This document shows positions 33,509 to 43,543 of a stretch of 64,000 bases of DNA, piece by piece. The notes below the pieces were generated by a model, which was given only the letters and a program-made list of their open reading frames with translations, had not been told where the DNA came from and did not search any database. Each line of letters opens with the position of its first letter. Within the stretch, counting starts at the first letter, position 1. Both the position numbers and the translations under genes were made by a program. This DNA comes from Neobacillus mesonae (GTDB taxonomy: Bacteria; Bacillota; Bacilli; Paenibacillales; Paenibacillaceae), in contig JAMBOW010000001.1 of the NCBI GenBank assembly GCA_023715865.1, positions 434,001 to 498,000 on the forward strand, written 5' to 3'.

Positions 33509-35347
33509 TTGGAACTCCAAGTGATTAACAGCCCTTTTACTCAGGAACAGACGGAACTCTTAAATCGATTATTACCGACATTATCTGAGACACAGCGTAT
33601 TTGGTTGAGCGGTTATTTGACAGCAATTCAAGGGAGCGGGGCCGCAGCTGCATTAGAAGCTCCAGCCGCCATTCCTGCAATTCAAGCAGCAGCGGTATCA
33701 GAGCCTGCTATCAGTAAAGAGATTACTGTACTGTATGGTTCTCAAACAGGGAACAGCAGCGGACTAGCCAAAAAGGTAAGCAAGAAGCTGCAAGAACAAG
33801 GCTTCGAAGTAACAACTAGCTCTATGAGTGATTTTAAGCCTAACAATCTGAAGAAAGTTCAAAACCTGCTGATCGTTGTAAGTACGCATGGGGAAGGAGA
33901 ACCGCCTGACAGCGCGATTGCATTCCATGAGTTTTTGAACAGCAAACGTGCACCTAAGCTGGACAGTCTGCGATTCTCCGTACTTGCGCTTGGAGATACC
34001 TCCTATGAATTCTTCTGCCAGACGGGCAAGGATTTCGATAAACGGCTGGAAGAGCTCGGTGGAAGTCGTCTGACTGAAAGAGTTGATTGTGATGTCGACT
34101 TTGAAGAATCTGCCGCTGAATGGATGAATCAGGTATTATCCCAGCTGAGTGCAGCAAGCTCTCCATCTCCGGTAAGTGTCAGCAGCGTGGGGGCGGCAGC
34201 ATCCTCCAGCACGGAATCAGAATTCACAAGATCGAATCCGTTTCAAGCCGAGGTGCTTGAGAATTTGAACTTGAACGGACGCGGATCAGATCGTGAAACA
34301 AGACATTTGGAGCTTTCACTTGAAGGATCCAATCTTACTTACGAGCCAGGTGACAGCTTGGGAGTGATTCCTCAGAACCATCCTCTGCTCGTTGAAGAAA
34401 TGATTGCCGCAGCAGGGTGGAACGGAGCTGAATCGGTTCCGGTTTCTAAGAAAGGCGATACACTCTCCCTTAAAGAGGCACTCACTAAGCATTATGAAAT
34501 CACTGTGCTGACTAAGCCATTGGTTGAACAAATTGTAAACCTGACTTCTAATCCTCAGCTGAGAAAGCTGCTTGAGCCAGGTAATGAACAAGAGCTGCGA
34601 GATTACATTAATGAACACGATCTGCTGGATCTTATTCAGGATTATAATCTGCAAGGAGTATCTGCCGCTGAATTCGTATCTCTGCTTCGTAAAATACCGG
34701 CTCGCCTGTATTCGATCGCAAGCAGTCCAAGCGCTTATCCTGAAGAGGTTCATTTGACTGTTCGTACTGTGCGCTACAATACAAATGGCCGCGACCGTTA
34801 CGGCGTCTGCTCTGTGCAGCTTTCGGAACGGATTGAACCGGGTGATGCACTTCCTGTATTTATTCAGCATAATGACAACTTCAAGCTTCCTGCGAATTCT
34901 GAAGCGCCAATCATTATGATTGGGCCGGGAACAGGGGTTGCTCCATTCCGGGCATTCCTCGGTGAACGGGAAGAGTCAGGAGCTGGCGGTAAGAGCTGGC
35001 TGTTCTATGGAGATCAGCATTTTGCGACGGACTTTTTGTACCAGGTAGAATGGCAGCGCTGGCTCGCAGACGGTGTGCTGACTCGAATGGATGTTGCTTT
35101 TTCCCGAGATTCCGACCAAAAGGTATACGTTCAGCATCGTATGCTTGAAAAAAGCCGTGAACTATACGAATGGCTCCAGGAAGGGGCTTACGTATATGTG
35201 TGCGGTGACGAGAAAAAGATGGCCCATGACGTTCATTCCACGCTTGCAGCCATCCTCGTGCAGGAAGGCGGCATGACGATGGAAGCAGCAACGGATTATC
35301 TCATACAGTTACAGCAGGAAAAACGATATCAACGGGATGTTTATTAA
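33509..35347 (+). CDS. cysJ: Assimilatory sulfite reductase [NADPH] flavoprotein subunit
   Basis: 612 residues; passes electrons from NADPH through FAD and FMN to CysI for reduction of sulfite to sulfide. Flavodoxin-like domain ~72-215 with the FMN loop GSQTGNS (77-83). The FAD domain ~240-450 includes [15 protein letters not shown] (RxYS motif) and YGVCSVQLS. The NADP domain ~455-612 contains [18 protein letters not shown] and ends [12 protein letters not shown], the conserved C-terminal Tyr/aromatic motif. The start is TTG with GAGGTGG. It is followed 32 bases later by cysI, so the two form an operon. Confidence 0.96.
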   Translation: MELQVINSPFTQEQTELLNRLLPTLSETQRIWLSGYLTAIQGSGAAAALEAPAAIPAIQAAAVSEPAISKEITVLYGSQTGNSSGLAKKVSKKLQEQGFEVTTSSMSDFKPNNLKKVQNLLIVVSTHGEGEPPDSAIAFHEFLNSKRAPKLDSLRFSVLALGDTSYEFFCQTGKDFDKRLEELGGSRLTERVDCDVDFEESAAEWMNQVLSQLSAASSPSPVSVSSVGAAASSSTESEFTRSNPFQAEVLENLNLNGRGSDRETRHLELSLEGSNLTYEPGDSLGVIPQNHPLLVEEMIAAAGWNGAESVPVSKKGDTLSLKEALTKHYEITVLTKPLVEQIVNLTSNPQLRKLLEPGNEQELRDYINEHDLLDLIQDYNLQGVSAAEFVSLLRKIPARLYSIASSPSAYPEEVHLTVRTVRYNTNGRDRYGVCSVQLSERIEPGDALPVFIQHNDNFKLPANSEAPIIMIGPGTGVAPFRAFLGEREESGAGGKSWLFYGDQHFATDFLYQVEWQRWLADGVLTRMDVAFSRDSDQKVYVQHRMLEKSRELYEWLQEGAYVYVCGDEKKMAHDVHSTLAAILVQEGGMTMEAATDYLIQLQQEKRYQRDVY

Positions 35348-35379
35348 GGAAGGGTTTCATACCGGAAGGAGATACTAGC

Positions 35380-37104
35380 ATGGCATTAAACGAACTTTAC
35401 CCGCCACAAAATGCACCCCACAGCGATGTGGAAGATATAAAGCGCCGCAGTAATTATCTTAGAGGCAGTCTTGTTGAAACGTTGAAGGATCCGATCACAG
35501 GTTCTATACCAGAAGATGATAATCGTCTGATGAAGCATCACGGCAGCTACATGCAGGATGATCGTGATCTTCGTAACGAGCGTGCCAAGCAAAAGCTGGA
35601 GCCGGCTTACCAGTTCATGCTGCGTGTTCGAGCTTCGGGCGGTGTAGTGACACCGGATCAGTGGCTTATGATGGATCGGATTTCTCATAAATACGGTAAT
35701 GGCACGATTAGGCTAACAACGCGCCAATCGTTCCAGCTTCACGGAGTATTGAAATGGAATTTGAAGAACACGATCCGTGAAGTCAACGATGCTTTGCTCA
35801 GCACACTCGCAGCTTGCGGAGACGTTAATCGTAATGTGATGTGCAATCCAAATCCTTACCAATCTGAAGTGCATGAAGAAGTGTTTGCATGGGCATGCAA
35901 GGTCAGTGAGCATCTTGATCCGAGAACAAGAGCTTACCACGAGATCTGGCTTGATGAGGAAAAGGTTATTGACAGTCGTGATAACGATGTAGAGCAGGAG
36001 CCGATTTATGGTGAAGTATATTTACCGCGTAAGTTTAAAATCGGTATTGCGGTACCTCCATCCAATGATGTTGATGTATTTTCACAAGACTTAGGCTTTA
36101 TTGCGATTGTTGAAGACGGTAAATTAAAAGGCTTTAACGTAAGCACAGGCGGCGGTATGGGAATGTCTCACGGCGATACGAAGACTTATCCGCAAGTAGG
36201 TAAAGTCATCGGTTTCTGTACACCAGAGCAAATGGTGGACGTAGCTGAGAAGGTTGTGACGATTCAGCGGGATTACGGTGATCGCGCAGTACGGAAGCAT
36301 GCCCGCTTTAAATATACGATCGATGATCGCGGAATTGAGTGGTTGAAAAATGAATTAACTGCACGGCTTGGTTATGAGCTGGAGTCACCGCGTTCTTATG
36401 AATTTGACCACAATGGAGATCGTTACGGCTGGGTACAGGGCAGTAACGGCAAATGGCATTTTACAATGTTTATTCAGAATGGACGTATCGTTGATCATGA
36501 AGATTATCCTCTGATGACAGGCCTTCGTGAAATTGCCAAAGTACACAAGGGAGATTTCCGCCTTACAGCCAATCAGAATCTGGTTATCGGCAATGTAGGT
36601 CCGAAGAGCAAGAAAAAAATCGAAAAAATGATCAAAGACTATGGTTTGACTGACGGGCTGCATTACTCTGCACTTCGCAGAAACTCCATGGCCTGTGTAG
36701 CACTGCCGACATGCGGACTGGCTATGGCGGAATCTGAGCGCTACCTTCCTTCGCTGATGGAAAAAATCGAGCCAATGCTTGAGCGTAACGGCCTGCGCGA
36801 TGAAGAGATCGTCATTCGTATGACCGGATGCCCTAACGGATGCGCACGTCCAATGCTGGCGGAGCTCTCTTTCATCGGTAAAGCGCCTGGTAAATACAAT
36901 ATGTATTTAGGCGGTGCCTTTAACGGGTCGCGTCTCAATAAATTGTATAAAGAAAATATTGGGGAGAATGAAATTCTGAATTCTCTCGAGCCTATGATTT
37001 CCCGTTTTGCCAAGGAACGTGAAGATGGTGAGCATTTTGGTGACTTTGTCATACGTGCAGGTTACGTTGAAGCTGTATATGATGGTCAAAGATTTCACGC
37101 ATAA
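35380..37104 (+). CDS. cysI: Assimilatory sulfite reductase hemoprotein subunit
   Basis: 574 residues; six-electron reduction of sulfite to sulfide at a coupled siroheme-[4Fe-4S] centre. The four cluster cysteines are Cys439 and Cys445 (CVALPTC) and Cys484 and Cys488 (TGCPNGC). Sulfite-binding basic residues sit in [15 protein letters not shown] and [12 protein letters not shown]. The length equals the usual NADPH-type CysI. SD GAAGGAG before the ATG. Together with cysJ it makes the complete enzyme; siroheme and sulfate-activation genes are not in the window. Confidence 0.97.
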   Translation: MALNELYPPQNAPHSDVEDIKRRSNYLRGSLVETLKDPITGSIPEDDNRLMKHHGSYMQDDRDLRNERAKQKLEPAYQFMLRVRASGGVVTPDQWLMMDRISHKYGNGTIRLTTRQSFQLHGVLKWNLKNTIREVNDALLSTLAACGDVNRNVMCNPNPYQSEVHEEVFAWACKVSEHLDPRTRAYHEIWLDEEKVIDSRDNDVEQEPIYGEVYLPRKFKIGIAVPPSNDVDVFSQDLGFIAIVEDGKLKGFNVSTGGGMGMSHGDTKTYPQVGKVIGFCTPEQMVDVAEKVVTIQRDYGDRAVRKHARFKYTIDDRGIEWLKNELTARLGYELESPRSYEFDHNGDRYGWVQGSNGKWHFTMFIQNGRIVDHEDYPLMTGLREIAKVHKGDFRLTANQNLVIGNVGPKSKKKIEKMIKDYGLTDGLHYSALRRNSMACVALPTCGLAMAESERYLPSLMEKIEPMLERNGLRDEEIVIRMTGCPNGCARPMLAELSFIGKAPGKYNMYLGGAFNGSRLNKLYKENIGENEILNSLEPMISRFAKEREDGEHFGDFVIRAGYVEAVYDGQRFHA

Positions 37105-37123
37105 ATCATAACATCAACAAAGT

Positions 37124-37162
37124 GAGAAGTGTCTGCTCAGTCAGGCGCTTCTTCTTTTTTTA
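37124..37162 (+). terminator. Intrinsic terminator of cysJI
   Basis: GAGAAGTGTCTG pairs with CAGGCGCTTCTT, followed by CTTTTTTT. Confidence 0.78.
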
Positions 37163-37165
37163 TGG

Positions 37166-37446
37166 AGTGGACTGTTCTTAAATGCATCCCGATATGCAGG
37201 TATTGAGGTGGAACAAGAAGAAAAGGGGGAAACACTGCACAAGCTGATCCAATCAAAAGGTCGAGATGATATACAGAAAGCTTTTTAGAAAAGGAGTTGT
37301 TTCATGAAGCTTATTCTGTCATGATAGATCTTATCCGGTATACAGAACATCCGTTCCCAGTTCATATCGATTTTCATCTCGGTAATATGCTCCCTGAGGG
37401 GCAAAGTGACTGGCATCTTGGATTGGTAAAAAATGTGAGAGTTTGA
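37166..37446 (+). pseudogene. Frameshifted, N-terminally truncated gene of unknown family
   Basis: Two adjoining frames read as one protein. SGLFLNASRYAGIEVEQ... ends at TAG 37286-37288; one frame over, FLEKELFHEAYSVMIDLIRY...FPVHIDFHLGNMLPEG and DWHLGLVKNVRV runs to TGA at 37444-37446. The frames meet at the T-run GCTTTTTAG (37280-37288), where one missing T would explain the break. No start codon is present because the 5' end runs into the cysI terminator. It fills the gap before alkC. Either a dead gene or, for the shift alone, a sequencing error in the homopolymer. Family not recognised. Confidence 0.6.
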
Positions 37447-37464
37447 GATGAGGAGAATATACAT

Positions 37465-38580
37465 ATGGCCGAACCTTTAAAAAATATTTACAGTAAATCC
37501 TTTCTTATGGATTTTGGACATACGATGCAAGCTGCCTATCCTGATTTTCAGGTTGAATCATTTCTTGAGAAAGTACTAGATGACTCATGGGAAGAGCTTG
37601 CACTTAAGGGCCGAATCCGGCATATAACGCATGCCATGGGCGCATTCTTGCCAGAGCGTTATGAAGCTGCACTAGATATTCTTTTTGAGGTAAATAAAAC
37701 CTGTTCGGGTTTTCCTTACTTGATTCTTCCGGATTATGTGGAGACATATGGACAAGCGGATGAGCATTTCGAGCTGTCGATGCGAGCACTTGAGGCGTTT
37801 ACCCAGCATTCATCAGCGGAATTTGCCGTCAGGCCGTTTATCATCCGCAATCCTGAGTTAATGATGAAGCAAATGCGGATCTGGTCTACCAGCGAGAACG
37901 AACATGTCCGGCGGCTTGCGAGCGAAGGCGCTAGACCAAGGCTTCCATGGGGACAGGCTATCAATGCTTTTAAAAAGGACCCATCCCCTATATTTCCAAT
38001 TCTTGAGCAGCTCAAAGCTGACCCTTCACTCTATGTCCGAAAAAGTGTAGCTAACAATTTGAATGATATCGCCAAAGATCATCCGGACAAGGTGTTAGAG
38101 ATCGCAAAACAGTGGATAGGGCAGGATCCGCATACGGACTGGATTGTCAGACATGCCTGCCGTACCCTTATTCGATCAGCGAATCCTGAAGTGATGGCAC
38201 TCTTCGGCTATACTGCCGCTTCAGAGACTGAGCCACTAGCTAAGGAGGCAGCTTTGTCGGCAGTTCCTGACATGGTGAAGATTGGTGATAGTACTACACT
38301 TAAGTATGAGCTGCTAGTTCGCACAGGACCTCCGGTTCGAATACGAATCGAGTACGGTATTGATTTTGTTAAAGCTGGCGGCAAGGTTTCACGCAAAAAA
38401 TTTCTGTTATCTGATAAAACGGTGGACGGGGGTTCTCTGCTTACCGGGTCAAGAACACATCGCTGGGCAGATCTGACGACGCGGCGCCATTACCCTGGGC
38501 TTCACCGCATAGTACTGCTCTTGAACGGTCAGGAAATCGCGTATACGGAATTACAGCTTGAAAAATCCATAGAAGAATAA
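37465..38580 (+). CDS. alkC: DNA alkylation repair glycosylase, AlkC family
   Basis: 371 residues, cytosolic. A HEAT-like-repeat DNA glycosylase that removes N3-alkylated purines. The family stretch HVRRLASEGARPRLPWGQAINAFKKDPSPIFPILEQLKADPSLYVRKSVANNLNDIAKDHP is recognised by its parts RRLASEGARPRLPWG and VRKSVANNLND. The repeats span ~1-245. The extra ~120 C-terminal residues (LKYELLVRTGPPVRIRIEYGID, HYPGLHRIVLLLNGQ) form an Ig-like beta-sandwich found in one branch of AlkC. GAGGAG precedes the ATG. Single gene with its own terminator. Confidence 0.88.
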   Translation: MAEPLKNIYSKSFLMDFGHTMQAAYPDFQVESFLEKVLDDSWEELALKGRIRHITHAMGAFLPERYEAALDILFEVNKTCSGFPYLILPDYVETYGQADEHFELSMRALEAFTQHSSAEFAVRPFIIRNPELMMKQMRIWSTSENEHVRRLASEGARPRLPWGQAINAFKKDPSPIFPILEQLKADPSLYVRKSVANNLNDIAKDHPDKVLEIAKQWIGQDPHTDWIVRHACRTLIRSANPEVMALFGYTAASETEPLAKEAALSAVPDMVKIGDSTTLKYELLVRTGPPVRIRIEYGIDFVKAGGKVSRKKFLLSDKTVDGGSLLTGSRTHRWADLTTRRHYPGLHRIVLLLNGQEIAYTELQLEKSIEE

Positions 38581-38606
38581 CGCTGTTCTAGATATATCAA
38601 AGAAGG

Positions 38607-38646
38607 AGCGCCCGAGGTCTACAACTTTAGACTTTGGGCGCTTTTT
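38607..38646 (+). terminator. Intrinsic terminator after alkC
   Basis: AGCGCCCGAGGTCT pairs with AGACTTTGGGCGCT, followed by TTTT. Confidence 0.82.
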
Positions 38647-38709
38647 ACTGTCCTCAGAAGAAAATGACGACTTTTAAGCAAGAAAGCTGTAATATTAACT
38701 CACCGCATT

Positions 38710-38723
38710 TGAAAGCGCTATCA
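38710..38723 (+). promoter_or_regulatory. cre site before the YesM-like kinase gene
   Basis: TGAAAGCGCTATCA matches TGWAANCGNTNWCA at every defined position. It is 31 bases before the kinase start, so CcpA probably represses the whole regulator-transporter set. Confidence 0.72.
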
Positions 38724-38754
38724 GTATTAGAGGGGGAGGAGATGAACAGTTAGT

Positions 38755-40545
38755 ATGAGGAAGCTTGCCGAAACGGTATTTAAGCCACTGCATTCCATCG
38801 TTGTTCAGCTGTTTTTGCTCTTTTTTATCGGTATGGCCATACCGGTAATCATCATGGGATATCTGTCATATGAGAAATCAGCCTCCATTGTTGAGGAGCA
38901 GGTCAGCAAGGTTGCATCTCTTACGATAACCCAGCTGAGCGACAAATTGAACATGTTCTTCAAGAAAATCGATGATTCTTCCATGATGCTTCTTAACAGC
39001 AAGATTGTCCATGGAATACTGGAGGATCAAGAGTCGGGACTATACGAGAGCACGGCCAAGGTAAAAGAGGGCAAAGATCTGCTAACCTCCATCATGATCA
39101 ACTCGCCGGAAATTCTGGATATTTATATTTTTGATATCAAAAAGCGGAACTCTGTACTCAGCGCAGACTCCTTTATGTCGATTCCCAATCACGAACAATC
39201 TGAATGGTTTAAGCAGATCATTCAGGCAAACGGGGCTTCTGTCTGGTTTGGTTTATCGGAGGAATCATATCTTAAGCAGACGAGTATGGGCTTTCCTGTG
39301 TTTGGATTTGGACGTGCCATTCGCAGCTGGGAAACAGGAGAAATCACCGGTATTTTATTTTTTGAAATCATGGGTAATGTGCTGATTTCAGAGCTGGATA
39401 AGGTCCAGTTTGGAGACAGCGGTTATGTTGTCATTACGAATGATGAGCATCAATATTTTTATCATCCGGACAAAACACTTTATGGTCAAATCAGCTTATT
39501 AAAGCTTCCTGCTCAAACGATGCAATTTCATAATGGAAATAAGAGTACACTTATGATCCCTGAAATAATGAACAACGGCTGGTATGTCCACGGTATAGTA
39601 CCGCTTGAGGAGCTGACAGCTGACTCCGCAAGCATTCGGAAGTTTACGGTGTGGATTATACTCTGTGCTTTGCTGTTTGCTATAGGAATGGGGTATTTCG
39701 TCACCTTGAAGATCGGAAACCCGCTTGTGAAGCTAAGCCGTTTGATGCGTAAAGGTGAAGAGGGAAATCTGAACGTGCGAAGTATGGATGTAGGAAGCAA
39801 TGAGATTGGACAGCTGGGCAAGAGCTTTAACAAAATGATCGAGCAGATTGATCTCCTCATTCAACAGATAGCAAGAGAGGAACGTGAGAAGAAACTAGCT
39901 GAAATCAGAGCCCTCCGCTACCAAATTAACCCTCACTTTCTCTACAACACGCTAAACTCCATCCGCTGGCTGGCCAAGCTGAACCGAACTAGGGAGGTCG
40001 ATCACACAGTAACAACACTTGTACAGCTTCTTGAAGGGAGTCTTGCACGAGACGGTGTTTTTATAAGGCTGGGCGAGGAGCTTGATCTGCTAACAAAATA
40101 TATGATTATTCAAAATTACAGATATGACTATGAGATTCATCTGTACATCTGCTGTCCAGATGAGCTTAGGGAAATACCTCTGCCGCGAATGCTGCTTCAG
40201 CCCATCGTAGAGAACGCTATTTTCCATGGAATTGCTCCAAGAGATGGGGGAGGAAGAATCGATATTACGGTTGCGTTAAACGGGGAGGATATAACGGTTT
40301 TGATCCGTGATGACGGTGTCGGTATGAGCAATGATCGATTGGAGGAGCTGTTGAACCGGGACAGGGATCGGCTTAACCAAGGGATGATGAATATCGGAGT
40401 CCGGCATGTGCATCAAACCATTCAATTGTATTACGGTGACAATTATGGCGTGCACATGAGAAGCAGGATTGGGGAAGGAACCGAAGTGAAAATCACCTTA
40501 TCTAGACAAGGGGGAGATCTGGATGTGCAAGGTGCTGTTGGTTGA
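38755..40545 (+). CDS. YesM-type sensor histidine kinase
   Basis: 596 residues. Helix 1 at ~20-40 (VVQLFLLFFIGMAIPVIIMGYL), an extracellular Cache-like sensor to ~300, helix 2 at ~303-321, HAMP ~322-375, and the His_kinase domain with the phospho-acceptor His394 in YQINPHFLYNTLNSIRW. The ATPase domain has N-box QPIVENAIFHG and G-box DDGVGMS. GGAGGAG lies 13 bases before the ATG. It overlaps the response regulator by 23 bases. With the CUT1 genes that follow, it forms the common Paenibacillus arrangement for sensing an external oligosaccharide. Confidence 0.93.
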   Translation: MRKLAETVFKPLHSIVVQLFLLFFIGMAIPVIIMGYLSYEKSASIVEEQVSKVASLTITQLSDKLNMFFKKIDDSSMMLLNSKIVHGILEDQESGLYESTAKVKEGKDLLTSIMINSPEILDIYIFDIKKRNSVLSADSFMSIPNHEQSEWFKQIIQANGASVWFGLSEESYLKQTSMGFPVFGFGRAIRSWETGEITGILFFEIMGNVLISELDKVQFGDSGYVVITNDEHQYFYHPDKTLYGQISLLKLPAQTMQFHNGNKSTLMIPEIMNNGWYVHGIVPLEELTADSASIRKFTVWIILCALLFAIGMGYFVTLKIGNPLVKLSRLMRKGEEGNLNVRSMDVGSNEIGQLGKSFNKMIEQIDLLIQQIAREEREKKLAEIRALRYQINPHFLYNTLNSIRWLAKLNRTREVDHTVTTLVQLLEGSLARDGVFIRLGEELDLLTKYMIIQNYRYDYEIHLYICCPDELREIPLPRMLLQPIVENAIFHGIAPRDGGGRIDITVALNGEDITVLIRDDGVGMSNDRLEELLNRDRDRLNQGMMNIGVRHVHQTIQLYYGDNYGVHMRSRIGEGTEVKITLSRQGGDLDVQGAVG

Positions 40546-42049
40546 TGACGAGAAAATTGCAAGAGTTGGACTAAGAACGGTCTTTGATTGGAAAGGACAT
40601 GGATACGAAGTCGTGGGTGAAGCAGCAAACGGCGCAAAAGCGATGAAATGGGTCGAGAGCAGAGACATCGATATCCTCATTACAGATATTGCTATGCCGG
40701 TTATGGATGGGCTTGAGTTAACTCGTGCAGCCAGAGAGTTGTGCCCTTGGGTTCAAGTCTTGCTGTTGAGCTGTCATAGCGACTTCAAATATGTAAGGGA
40801 AGGGATCCGTCTAGGTGCCTCGGATTATATATTAAAGCCAACATTAACAGAAAGTACTTTAGTTCCCGTGCTTGATCATCTCCGCCAAAAAATGCACCAA
40901 GAAAAACAAAATCTTCGGATTTTGAACGAATATAAGAGAGAGGCTGTTCTGAAGCCGTACATAAAGAAGGAACAGCTGCTTTGCAAGGCATTATCGGATG
41001 ATGACCAATCGTCAACCGCATTGTATAGGGAGATGTCAGCAGGATCATTTCGGGTGGCTGTATTAGATATCGACCAATCCCATATTTCATTAGAATTGAT
41101 CAAGAAGCGATGGTACGACGAGTTTCCGGATACCGTCTTCAGTACTGCTGGGCCTAATCGATGTGCAATCTATTTGCGTAAGGATGCGGCGACATTGCTT
41201 TTACTTGAAGGGTGGATAGATAGGGAGCATGATTCCCTAAATTTTTCGACTTCAGAGCTCAGCCTGACTCTTGGACTAAGCAGTTTACATGAAGCTTCTC
41301 ACAGGATTCGGTATGCATTTGAAGAGGCAAAAACAGCGCTTGCCGCGAAGTTTTTTACTGGTCCAGGAAGAGTGCTCTCTACAGAAACAATGGAAACGTA
41401 TTACCCTGCGGAACCGGTGGATAACCAAGAATCCATTTTGCAGTTCACCGATATGCTCCGGTCAGGTTTGTATAGCAAAGGAGAGGAAATTCTCAATAAT
41501 ATATGCAAGTACTGGATCAAATCGAAAAGCAAGGATCAGGTGATCACGGAGGCGGAAGAGCTGTTAAGCCTGTTTGTTCAGCAGGGAGCTAAGCAAGAAA
41601 TCGTCTCTCATATCAGGCAGCTGGACCGGTTAAAACAAGTTCAGGAAGTTATTGATATTGTCAAACAGGATTATCGGTATCTTACAGCTGCTTTAAGTAC
41701 TGCTTTGTCTCCGGAAGAATCTCTTCATGAGCGAATTATAGGTCAAGCTGTCAGTTATATGCACACCCATTTCAGGAAGAGTATTTCACTTCAGGAAGTA
41801 GCAAATCACGTATCTGTAAGCCGTAATTACTTCAGTGAGATGTTTAAACGCGTAACAGGACATACCTTCATAGATTACCTGATTCATTTAAGGCTTGGGT
41901 ATGCTAAAGACCTCCTGGGAAGCTCTTCTTTCAAAGTATATGAGGTAGCGGAACGGTCTGGATTCAATGATGTAAAGCACTTCAGCAAGCAATTCAAGAA
42001 ATGGGTAGGCATGTCTCCCGCTGAATTCCAAGGCTTGTATCGAAAATAG
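40523..42049 (+). CDS. YesN-type response regulator with AraC output domain
   Basis: 508 residues. A receiver domain at 1-120 has acidic pocket DDE (8-10), phospho-acceptor Asp55 (ITDIAMP) and Lys in LKPT. A long middle region connects to two AraC helix-turn-helix units at ~405-505 (ISLQEVANHVSVSRNYFSEMFKRVTGHTF and VYEVAERSGFNDVKHFSKQFKKWVGMSPAEF). The start lies within the kinase gene with GGGGGAG upstream. It presumably activates the transporter operon that begins 141 bases later. Confidence 0.93.
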   Translation: MCKVLLVDDEKIARVGLRTVFDWKGHGYEVVGEAANGAKAMKWVESRDIDILITDIAMPVMDGLELTRAARELCPWVQVLLLSCHSDFKYVREGIRLGASDYILKPTLTESTLVPVLDHLRQKMHQEKQNLRILNEYKREAVLKPYIKKEQLLCKALSDDDQSSTALYREMSAGSFRVAVLDIDQSHISLELIKKRWYDEFPDTVFSTAGPNRCAIYLRKDAATLLLLEGWIDREHDSLNFSTSELSLTLGLSSLHEASHRIRYAFEEAKTALAAKFFTGPGRVLSTETMETYYPAEPVDNQESILQFTDMLRSGLYSKGEEILNNICKYWIKSKSKDQVITEAEELLSLFVQQGAKQEIVSHIRQLDRLKQVQEVIDIVKQDYRYLTAALSTALSPEESLHERIIGQAVSYMHTHFRKSISLQEVANHVSVSRNYFSEMFKRVTGHTFIDYLIHLRLGYAKDLLGSSSFKVYEVAERSGFNDVKHFSKQFKKWVGMSPAEFQGLYRK

Positions 42050-42118
42050 GATCATCGGAATACAACACACTCTTTCGGAACATATCCCGTTCAATGGATA
42101 ACTCTTCCCGATTTATAA

Positions 42119-42132
42119 TAAAAGCGCTTACA
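42119..42132 (+). promoter_or_regulatory. cre-like site before the second CUT1 operon
   Basis: TAAAAGCGCTTACA differs from the cre consensus at one position (A for G). It is 58 bases before the binding-protein gene. Confidence 0.55.
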
Positions 42133-42190
42133 AATATATTTCTTAGTGAAGTCATCTAAATTCAGCACCTAAAATCCATGGGAGGGAAAA

Positions 42191-43507
42191 ATGATGACAA
42201 GAAAACAGGTTAGAGGAGCGATGATTGCACTTGTACTGCTGTTCTCCACATTACTTCAAGCTTGCGGTGGATCAGGGAGTGAGGGAACAGATGGAGAGTC
42301 GGGGGACAAGGTAAAGATTAAATGGGCAAGCTGGGGGAACCCGGGAGAACTCAGCCGATACCAGGAGCTCACGAAAGAGTTTAATAACACGCATACCGAC
42401 ATTGAAGCAGAGTTTATCCCGATACCCGGGGAGTATGATCAAAAAATTCTGACACAGCTTACCGGAGGAACTGCCCCGGATGTTTTTTATGCAGGAGATG
42501 GACTTATCGTTAAATTGATTGAGAATAACAGTATTGAGAATTTGACACCGCTCATGGAAACGGAAGGCAGTCTGATTAAGGAGGAAGATTATTTTCCAGG
42601 GTTATGGGGCGCGGCTCAGCGGGACGGACAGACATATGGTGTTCCGGTAGACTGCAACCCTATGGTGCTCTGGTATAACAAAAAGGTGCTTGAGGAGGCG
42701 GGAATTACGGAATTGCCTGCAGATTTGCAGGAGCGTGGAGAATGGACTTGGGATAAATTCGAGGAGATGACGACCAAGATACGCGAGAGCAATAAATACG
42801 GATATGTACTGGATAACAGCTGGAACACTTATCATAGCTGGGTTACTGCTAACGGCGGACAGGTTTACGATGAGAACGGTCAATTTATCGGAGCAACGGA
42901 CGATCAATCCAAGGAAGCATTCCAATTCCTCTACGACAACGTGAGAGCGAAAAATATTACTTTCTCTGGGACCCTTCCCAAAGGACAAGGCGGGGATGCG
43001 ATGTTCATGTCGAACCAAGTCGGATTTGTCGGTGCCGGGCGCTGGTACTTGCCGCTTTTTAAGAAAAATGCCAGCTTGGAATACGATGTCGTGACTTGGC
43101 CAACGAACACCGGCAACAAAATCGAACCAGCAGGGATTGCTACCGCCTATCTCGTGCTTAATAAAGCTTCAAAGAGTAAAGAGCAAGCCTTTCAATTCTT
43201 CTCCGAGTATCTCAACAGCGATGGTCAGAAGTTCCGTCTGCAAGGCGGCGGCAATGCAGTTCCTTCGGTCGGAGGGGTTGATGAGGTCGTGCTTGAGGGC
43301 AACCTGCCTGAACATGCACAGCTTTTCTTGGATGCTCGAGAGGTGGGCTATGCGCTTACTCCGGCAGAAGCTGGCATTCCAGGCTTAACGCAGGACATCG
43401 CATCCAAATTCGAAGCACTATGGCTGAAAGACCAGCCGCTGGAATCCTCTCTCATGGATATTCAGACGATGGCTAACCAGAAGATCGACGAATACAAGAG
43501 CAAGTGA
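42191..43507 (+). CDS. Sugar ABC transporter binding lipoprotein (CUT1)
   Basis: 438 residues. The signal MTRKQVRGAMIALVLLFSTL ends at the lipobox LQAC (Cys near 25 from the first ATG). The mature protein begins VKIKWASWGNPGELSRYQELTKEFNN and contains GTAPDVFYAGDG and YGVPVDCNPMVLWYNKKVLEEAG, typical of family 1 solute-binding proteins for oligosaccharides. GGGAGGG precedes two tandem ATGs. It feeds the two permeases downstream. The substrate is unknown; the neighbouring kinase senses it or a related sugar. Confidence 0.93.
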   Translation: MMTRKQVRGAMIALVLLFSTLLQACGGSGSEGTDGESGDKVKIKWASWGNPGELSRYQELTKEFNNTHTDIEAEFIPIPGEYDQKILTQLTGGTAPDVFYAGDGLIVKLIENNSIENLTPLMETEGSLIKEEDYFPGLWGAAQRDGQTYGVPVDCNPMVLWYNKKVLEEAGITELPADLQERGEWTWDKFEEMTTKIRESNKYGYVLDNSWNTYHSWVTANGGQVYDENGQFIGATDDQSKEAFQFLYDNVRAKNITFSGTLPKGQGGDAMFMSNQVGFVGAGRWYLPLFKKNASLEYDVVTWPTNTGNKIEPAGIATAYLVLNKASKSKEQAFQFFSEYLNSDGQKFRLQGGGNAVPSVGGVDEVVLEGNLPEHAQLFLDAREVGYALTPAEAGIPGLTQDIASKFEALWLKDQPLESSLMDIQTMANQKIDEYKSK

Positions 43508-43543
43508 TGTGGATCATGATTTAGCAAAGGAGGTGCCTGTAAA

